DNA of 64,000 nucleotides, taken from NCBI GenBank assembly GCA_015061815.1, contig SUVW01000004.1, forward strand, positions 62,001 to 126,000, given 5' to 3'. The stretch comes from Lentisphaerota bacterium (GTDB lineage: Bacteria > Verrucomicrobiota > Lentisphaeria > Victivallales > Victivallaceae). Below are positions 59,361 to 64,000 of this stretch, piece after piece. Position 1 is the stretch's first letter; the number at the start of each line of letters is the position of its first letter. The notes under the pieces were generated by a model that saw only the letters and a program-made list of their open reading frames with translations, did not search any database and was not told the origin of the DNA. The position numbers were made by a program, and so were the translations under genes.

Positions 59361-60103
59361 TTATTCTCCTTTTCAGCTGCCGCCCAGTCGATAATGTACA
59401 GTCCGCCGGGCAAACCGGCCGCTTTCAGAATATTTTCCGCCTGCTTATCCAAATCTCTGTTGCCGCAGGACTTTATTACGGTTGAACGCAGCAGCAGTCC
59501 CTCTCCGGATATCCGGATCACCCCCGGCATTACCGCTGATGACACCTTTATTGCTTCGAGCTTTTCCATCCCGGTCACGATCCTGCCATCCCCCGCAATG
59601 ACCCTGGTGCGGCAGGATTTTTCTGCCGGAACCGCCGGATGCGGCAATATCTGCGGCACGCTCACCGCCGGAGGCAGTGTTTTCATTCCATCCGGCAATT
59701 CCGGCATTTCATGACGGTATTCCGGCAATTCCGGAATAAATACACTGTCCAGCGATACTTCAAACTTCCGTTCCACAACGGCAGTACACTCATCCGGATG
59801 ATGACTGCGGCGGCAGGTAAGACAAAACGGCTGTCCACCGTTGTTGATACCGTAAATATGCGCCGGATCAAAACGTTCAAGCAAATTTTTCATCCGGTAA
59901 TCATGGTCGGTTATCAATGACACATCCGTCGTCTGACGCTGATCACCGCCAGTCCGGTAATTGTAACGGAAACTGCACAGAACCACAGCCGTTACCATCG
60001 CCGTTATCAACAGGGCGAAAATAACGCTGCTTGAATGCCTGCCCTTTTCAAAGGACCAGCGGCGGCGGTGAAACTTACTATTCGACAAAACGGGTCTCCG
60101 CAT
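59357..60103 (-). CDS. TonB/TolA-like energy transducer
   Basis: The 248-residue product has one N-terminal membrane anchor (about 25-45, SSVIFALLITAMVTAVVLC), a periplasmic linker with a proline-rich stretch (PAVSVPQILPHPAVPAE), and a C-terminal segment like the TonB C-terminal domain: GLLLRSTVIKSCGNRDLDKQAENILKAAG. The position after exbB and exbD supports this. An odd Cys/His cluster (PFCLTCRRSHHPDEC, about residues 92-107) sits in the linker. The start overlaps the end of exbD by 26 bases. The anchor lacks the usual SHLS-type motif being clearly visible, so the assignment is moderate. Confidence 0.6.
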   Translation of the reverse strand: MRRPVLSNSKFHRRRWSFEKGRHSSSVIFALLITAMVTAVVLCSFRYNYRTGGDQRQTTDVSLITDHDYRMKNLLERFDPAHIYGINNGGQPFCLTCRRSHHPDECTAVVERKFEVSLDSVFIPELPEYRHEMPELPDGMKTLPPAVSVPQILPHPAVPAEKSCRTRVIAGDGRIVTGMEKLEAIKVSSAVMPGVIRISGEGLLLRSTVIKSCGNRDLDKQAENILKAAGLPGGLYIIDWAAAEKENK

Positions 60104-60548
60104 GTTCTTTCAGCGGTTGAACTGCAATAAAACTCTCCATCCGGGCAGATTCTGCGATATTCATGATCTCGTACAAAACTCCCGACGGCACATCCTTATC
60201 CGCCCGGATGACCAGAACCTTTTCCCGGTGGATATCCGTAAGCAATTCCCGGCGCAGCTGTGCCGCGTCTATATGCCGGTCACGGAAGTATATCCGGCAC
60301 GGCAGTCCCGGTTTATCCGGCGGCGTGACCGATACGATCGCTTTGCCCAATCCCACTGCCTGCGGCACTTTTTCCGCCTGCGGCAAATTCACCCGGATAC
60401 CGGATATCCGCACCACCGACGAGGCCAGCAGCAGAAAAAATACCAGCAGAAAAAACAGATCAGCCAAAGCGATATACTGGCCGATACGCCACAATGGCCG
60501 CAGCCTTGTCCGGTAACGTTTGGCCCCGATTTGTCCGGAAAAATTCAT
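60078..60548 (-). CDS. ExbD/TolR-family protein
   Basis: The 156-residue product has one membrane helix (about 26-48, ALADLFFLLVFFLLLASS) with the conserved proton-relay aspartate at ADLFF, and a periplasmic domain ending VLVIRADKDVPSGVLYEIMNIAESA, the typical ExbD C-terminal block. Together with the preceding ExbB-type protein it should form a proton-driven motor. It overlaps exbB by four bases. Confidence 0.88.
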   Translation of the reverse strand: MNFSGQIGAKRYRTRLRPLWRIGQYIALADLFFLLVFFLLLASSVVRISGIRVNLPQAEKVPQAVGLGKAIVSVTPPDKPGLPCRIYFRDRHIDAAQLRRELLTDIHREKVLVIRADKDVPSGVLYEIMNIAESARMESFIAVQPLKEHAETRFVE

Positions 60549-61183
60549 TCATCCGCCTCCGGCATTTCCCCATTATTCTGACGTTCAAAAAATCCGGTCA
60601 ATTCCAGTGCCGCTTTTTCCATATCCAAAGTCAACGCCTCCACCCGCATAGTCAGATAGGTATAACCGATATGACAGGGGATCGCCACAGTCAATCCGGC
60701 CGCCGTCGTCAACAGTGCTTTGGCCAGCGGCCCACCGATATCACCGGCGGAAAAGTATTCACTGGCCTGGATCGCCTCAAAGGCATCAAGCATTCCCAGA
60801 ACGGTCCCCAACAGACCGAGCAGCATCGCCACATAACTCAATGTGCCAAACAGCGCGATATGCCTTTCCAGCTTCGGCAATTCATCCATCGCTGCATCAT
60901 CAACTGCAGTACGGATATCCACATCTCCCCGCTGCCTGGCAAGTATTCCGGCACTCAACAATCTTGCCACCGGTCCGGGAGTATTGTCACAAAGTGTCAA
61001 TGCCTCAACCACACCATTGCGCTGAAGTACGTTGAATAATCCGCGCATCAACTCCCGGACACTGATTTCATCCCGGTGAAACTGAAAAACCTTCAACAGA
61101 AAAATAAAGAGTGCCAGTACCGCACAAACCAATATTACCCACATCACCGGGCCGCCATCATCCATCAATTTGAAAAAAAACAT
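60545..61183 (-). CDS. ExbB/TolQ/MotA-family proton channel protein
   Basis: The 212-residue product has three membrane helices: near the N-terminus (VMWVILVCAVLALFIFLLKVF), then LERHIALFGTLSYVAMLLGLLGTVLGML and GGPLAKALLTTAAGLTVAIPCHIGYTYL, the last two carrying the family's GLLGTVxGM and ALLTTAAGLxVAIP motifs with the conserved threonines. It is the pore partner of the ExbD-type protein encoded next. It starts two bases after the TPR gene stop. Confidence 0.92.
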   Translation of the reverse strand: MFFFKLMDDGGPVMWVILVCAVLALFIFLLKVFQFHRDEISVRELMRGLFNVLQRNGVVEALTLCDNTPGPVARLLSAGILARQRGDVDIRTAVDDAAMDELPKLERHIALFGTLSYVAMLLGLLGTVLGMLDAFEAIQASEYFSAGDIGGPLAKALLTTAAGLTVAIPCHIGYTYLTMRVEALTLDMEKAALELTGFFERQNNGEMPEADE

Positions 61184-61185
61184 TT

Positions 61186-63771
61186 TTATCTCCGTTGTTT
61201 GAGCATTTGTTTTCTGAAATTATCGCGGGCCTTACCCGTAAAATCATCATTCAGCAGAAGTTTTTCACACCTTTCCAACAATCTCAATCCCCGCTGAAGA
61301 GAACCGTTTTCACCGCTGCTGACCAAAAGGCGCAATGCCGATTCACAACTGCGTATGCACCATAAACTTTCCGGAAGCACCCCCCGGCTGTTCATATCTA
61401 CGGCAATATAAATCGCTTTTTCATACGCCGCCAACGCTTTGACATTGTCTCCGGCGTGTTCCAGCGCGATCCCGTTTTTAACTGCCGCTTCCAAGCGGAT
61501 CTGATCAAATTTACTGACGGAAGACAACTTCTCAAACCTCTCTGCCGCCCCGGCAACCACCGCCGTATCCAAAGGTGATTTCCCGGCCAATTCACAATCT
61601 CCGGCCCGTATCAAAGCTATATCGCTCTGATAACTGTACGGTTGAACAGCCGCACTTTGCAGAAAAAGATGCCGCGCTCCGGAAAAATCCCCCTGCCGGA
61701 AACATATTTCCGCTGAACGCATCATGCTCTCTGCTGCCAGTGATTTATCCGGAGAACGGAACATCCCGGACAAAATCCTCCGGGCACCGGCAGAATCACC
61801 GGTCTTATCCAGAAATACCGCATGCATCAAGGCCGCTTCTCCGGCATATTTCGTTCCGGAAAAATTTTTCTCAACCAACTGCAGATCCCGGATCACCGGA
61901 ACAAAATCTCCTTTCATCGCCCCGTCAGCAGCCTGCCGCAGCACCAGTACTGCGAACGCTTCACTGCCCGGATAAACCGTCCGCAGGATATCTGCCGCTT
62001 TGGCTGACATTTCCGCATCATTGACCGGATCAAAAAGATCAACTGCCATAAACAGTGCTTCCGGAGCTTTTTCATAGCCGGGATACTTTACAGCACTGCT
62101 GAAAAATTCATTGGCGGCCCGGCGGAAATCATTGTTGCGATAAGACATCAGAGCCTTTTTGAATGAGGCCATCCCGACGTATTTTTCTGATCCGGTATCC
62201 TCTGACTCCTGATAATACTGCCGCGCCCGGGCATACACAAATGAATCCGCCAGCAAATCCCCCAACGCCAGTTTTGCACCGGCTTTGTACTCCGGAACAG
62301 TCGATTTTTCCAACATTTGTGCGTATTCTCTGATCCGGGCGGCATCTCCCCGCCTTATATAGAACTCCAACAGCAGCATGGAACTTTTTTCCAGATCCCG
62401 GCTGCGCCCGGAGAGTCCGGCATATTCACGCGCGCTCAACAACTCTTTCCCGGCCAATTCATATTTCCCGTTTTTTTCCAGATACGCCGCATATCTGCTC
62501 TGCCACAAAAGCCGGTCAGAAGTACCGGTACGCTCAAAAATCTGCCGGTTGAGCTTTTCCAGCTGCGAAAAATCTCTGGTCATCTCTGCGCAGGCTATCG
62601 CTCCGGCGATTGCTTCCAGCGACTTGGCTTCCGGAAGCTTCTGCTCCTGCAAAAAGGTAAATAATTCAAATGAAGCGGTATAAGACTTCAGCCGGTAAAG
62701 ATCTGCCGCCGTATCAAACAGCTCATCCACCCGCTGCGGATCATCCGGATAAGAACGCCAGTAGTTCCGGGCCTCTTCCACCACACCGGTCCCCCCGGCA
62801 GCTGCCAATGTGTCGATCAACTGCCGGTGCAATTCCCGCCGGTCGGACGGAACAGACACAAAACTCATCGCTTGACGCCAGGCGGCCGCAGCAAATTCAT
62901 GATCCCGGGCTTCCGCCGCTGCTTCAGCAGCTCTGGAAAATAATTCAACCGCCCGGGGATGCAGCTGCACCGGAATCTTTTCCACAAAAATACTCTGATT
63001 TTTTTTCAAATTCTGATATTTGCCGTTGACCGCTTCCAGCAGATACTGCAGCAGTTCGACATTGATATTGCGTTTATCCGCAGGTATTTCCGCCAGAACA
63101 GTTGCCGCTTCGCTTTTTCTGCCCAACCGGATCAAAGCATATCCGGCTTCGGCAGAAGCATAAAATTTCCATGGAGAATCCGGACGGGCGATCAACCGCC
63201 CGGTCAAACGGTAAGCTTCAGCGGCCCTGCCGGAACGCAGGGCCTCGCCGGCTTCAGTCAGTGCTGACGGCACACACAACTCCCCGGTACGGCCGGAAAC
63301 CCGCAAAAACAATTCGCATGCTTCACTCATCCGCCCGGTTTTCATGTACAGCACCGCCAAACTGAAAAGTCTGGCATCTTCCGAATGATTATCACACGTC
63401 GCCGCCGTCAGCAGAACTTTTTCCGCTTCAGCGTATTGCCCACCGGCAGCCAGTGCCTCGCCGCGCAACACGTCGACCGGATATGCCGGATAACGGCGGC
63501 TGAATTCAGCCAACAACTGCAACGCCTCACTGCTTTTCTGGTCATGCAAATAAGCGGTGATCAGATTCAAAGCTGCCGAACGCCATAATTCTGTATCTTT
63601 TGTCCGGTCCGCACTCCGTAAAACCAGCTCATAACTCCCGATCGCATTGCGGTAATCCCCGGCGTAAAATGCTTCATCGCCGAGCCGGTATTCTGTGACC
63701 GCATCAGCATAAAGCACCCCTGCCGTCATCACTGCGGCAGTAAACAGCAACCGGTGTACGAGTTCTTTCAC
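61186..63771 (-). CDS. Large exported TPR protein
   Basis: The 861-residue product has a signal peptide (1-23, ending VLYADA) and then tetratricopeptide-like helix pairs throughout: DEAFYAGDYRNAIGSYELVL, GQYAEAEKVLLTAATCDNH, RPDKSLAAESMMRSAEICFRQGDFSGARHLFLQSAA-like units and DNVKALAAYEKAIYIA. The start is a GTG with GAGGG upstream overlapping the recA stop. It should lie in the periplasm or at the outer membrane as a scaffold for the ExbB/ExbD/TonB-like motor encoded directly after it. I cannot name an orthologue. Confidence 0.8.
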   Translation of the reverse strand: MKELVHRLLFTAAVMTAGVLYADAVTEYRLGDEAFYAGDYRNAIGSYELVLRSADRTKDTELWRSAALNLITAYLHDQKSSEALQLLAEFSRRYPAYPVDVLRGEALAAGGQYAEAEKVLLTAATCDNHSEDARLFSLAVLYMKTGRMSEACELFLRVSGRTGELCVPSALTEAGEALRSGRAAEAYRLTGRLIARPDSPWKFYASAEAGYALIRLGRKSEAATVLAEIPADKRNINVELLQYLLEAVNGKYQNLKKNQSIFVEKIPVQLHPRAVELFSRAAEAAAEARDHEFAAAAWRQAMSFVSVPSDRRELHRQLIDTLAAAGGTGVVEEARNYWRSYPDDPQRVDELFDTAADLYRLKSYTASFELFTFLQEQKLPEAKSLEAIAGAIACAEMTRDFSQLEKLNRQIFERTGTSDRLLWQSRYAAYLEKNGKYELAGKELLSAREYAGLSGRSRDLEKSSMLLLEFYIRRGDAARIREYAQMLEKSTVPEYKAGAKLALGDLLADSFVYARARQYYQESEDTGSEKYVGMASFKKALMSYRNNDFRRAANEFFSSAVKYPGYEKAPEALFMAVDLFDPVNDAEMSAKAADILRTVYPGSEAFAVLVLRQAADGAMKGDFVPVIRDLQLVEKNFSGTKYAGEAALMHAVFLDKTGDSAGARRILSGMFRSPDKSLAAESMMRSAEICFRQGDFSGARHLFLQSAAVQPYSYQSDIALIRAGDCELAGKSPLDTAVVAGAAERFEKLSSVSKFDQIRLEAAVKNGIALEHAGDNVKALAAYEKAIYIAVDMNSRGVLPESLWCIRSCESALRLLVSSGENGSLQRGLRLLERCEKLLLNDDFTGKARDNFRKQMLKQRR

Positions 63772-63783
63772 AGAGTCAATCCC

Positions 63784-64000
63784 TCAACCTTGAACACCAT
63801 CTCCGGAACCGGCGGGATTATCCGTTTTTTTAACCGTCGACGCCGACTTGGCCGCCGCGATCTGTTCCTTTATGCGGTCATTGATTTTCTGCTGCAATTC
63901 CGGATTGTCGGCAAGGAGCTGTTTGGTCTGATCCCGTCCCTGCCCAAGCTGTTCACCATCAAAACTGAACCATGAACCGCGCTTTTCCACAATACCCATA
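63784..64000 (-). CDS. recA: RecA, C-terminal end (cut by window edge)
   Basis: The last 72 residues of a frame that enters from the right edge. KRGSWFSFDGEQLGQGRDQTKQLLADNPELQQKINDRIKE matches the C-terminal region of RecA (GAWYSY-G-E-IGQG-x-NPE in others), followed by an Ala/Lys/Asp-rich tail. The catalytic core is outside the window. Its stop overlaps the ribosome binding site of the TPR gene, 12 bases upstream of that start, so the envelope cluster may be partly transcribed with recA. Confidence 0.88.
   Translation of the reverse strand, partial: MGIVEKRGSWFSFDGEQLGQGRDQTKQLLADNPELQQKINDRIKEQIAAAKSASTVKKTDNPAGSGDGVQG

Overview
The window looks like the chromosome of a member of the PVC group, most likely a Lentisphaerae/Victivallales-type bacterium. 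This is an inference from content: a prepilin-type protein with an [16 protein letters not shown] leader and an H-X9-DG motif sitting between a GntR/LacI-type regulator and glycosidases, exported polysaccharide enzymes, a meso-diaminopimelate dehydrogenase, and envelope genes of Gram-negative type (TolB, ExbB/ExbD, TonB-like, BatB-E). No 16S gene is present to prove it. Promoters are unusually uniform: most fit TTGAMA, 16-17 bases, then TATATT or a close variant.

Positions 1-14250 are accessory and carbohydrate-related: the start of an MFS transporter (minus, cut by the window edge), a cysteine desulfurase-like enzyme, tolB, folC, a GH43-like enzyme, then an apparent operon of regulator, pseudopilin-like protein, GH42-like enzyme and a 996-residue exported putative glycosidase ending in a strong terminator, with a CE15-type glucuronoyl esterase convergent to it.

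Positions 14547-34424, all minus, form the information-processing block, read right to left: tRNA-Leu, tRNA-Thr, tuf, rpmG, tRNA-Trp, secE, nusG, rplK, rplA, rplJ, rplL, rpoB, rpoC, rpsL, rpsG, fusA, rpsJ, rplC, rplD, rplW, rplB, rpsS. A terminator follows rpsS, so the usual L22-S3-L16 continuation is absent here. The rplL-rpoB gap holds four small hairpins with the same 12-base loop and compensating stems.

Positions 34487-51400 carry metabolism: spermidine synthase, a PurF homologue lacking the glutaminase catalytic residues, Ddh, a Gfo/Idh oxidoreductase, an NSS-family symporter, CdsA, an Lrp-type regulator with an aminotransferase, and an aromatic amino acid operon (DAHP synthase, chorismate mutase, AroA) ending in one 845-residue AroB-TyrA-AroK fusion. 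PurU and an O-antigen-ligase-like membrane protein follow.

Positions 51574-64000, all minus and tightly packed, form a cluster running from the end of recA through a large TPR protein, ExbB, ExbD, a TonB-like protein, a zinc-ribbon membrane protein, a lipoprotein, BatB-BatC and BatD-BatE fusions, a Cas4/AddB-like PD-(D/E)XK-fold protein, a periplasmic thioredoxin and a DsbD-like reductase, closed by a terminator. This is the best candidate for an undescribed multi-gene envelope system. The strongest individual oddities are the AroB-TyrA-AroK fusion, the rpoBC leader hairpin array and the Bat/Exb/redox cluster.
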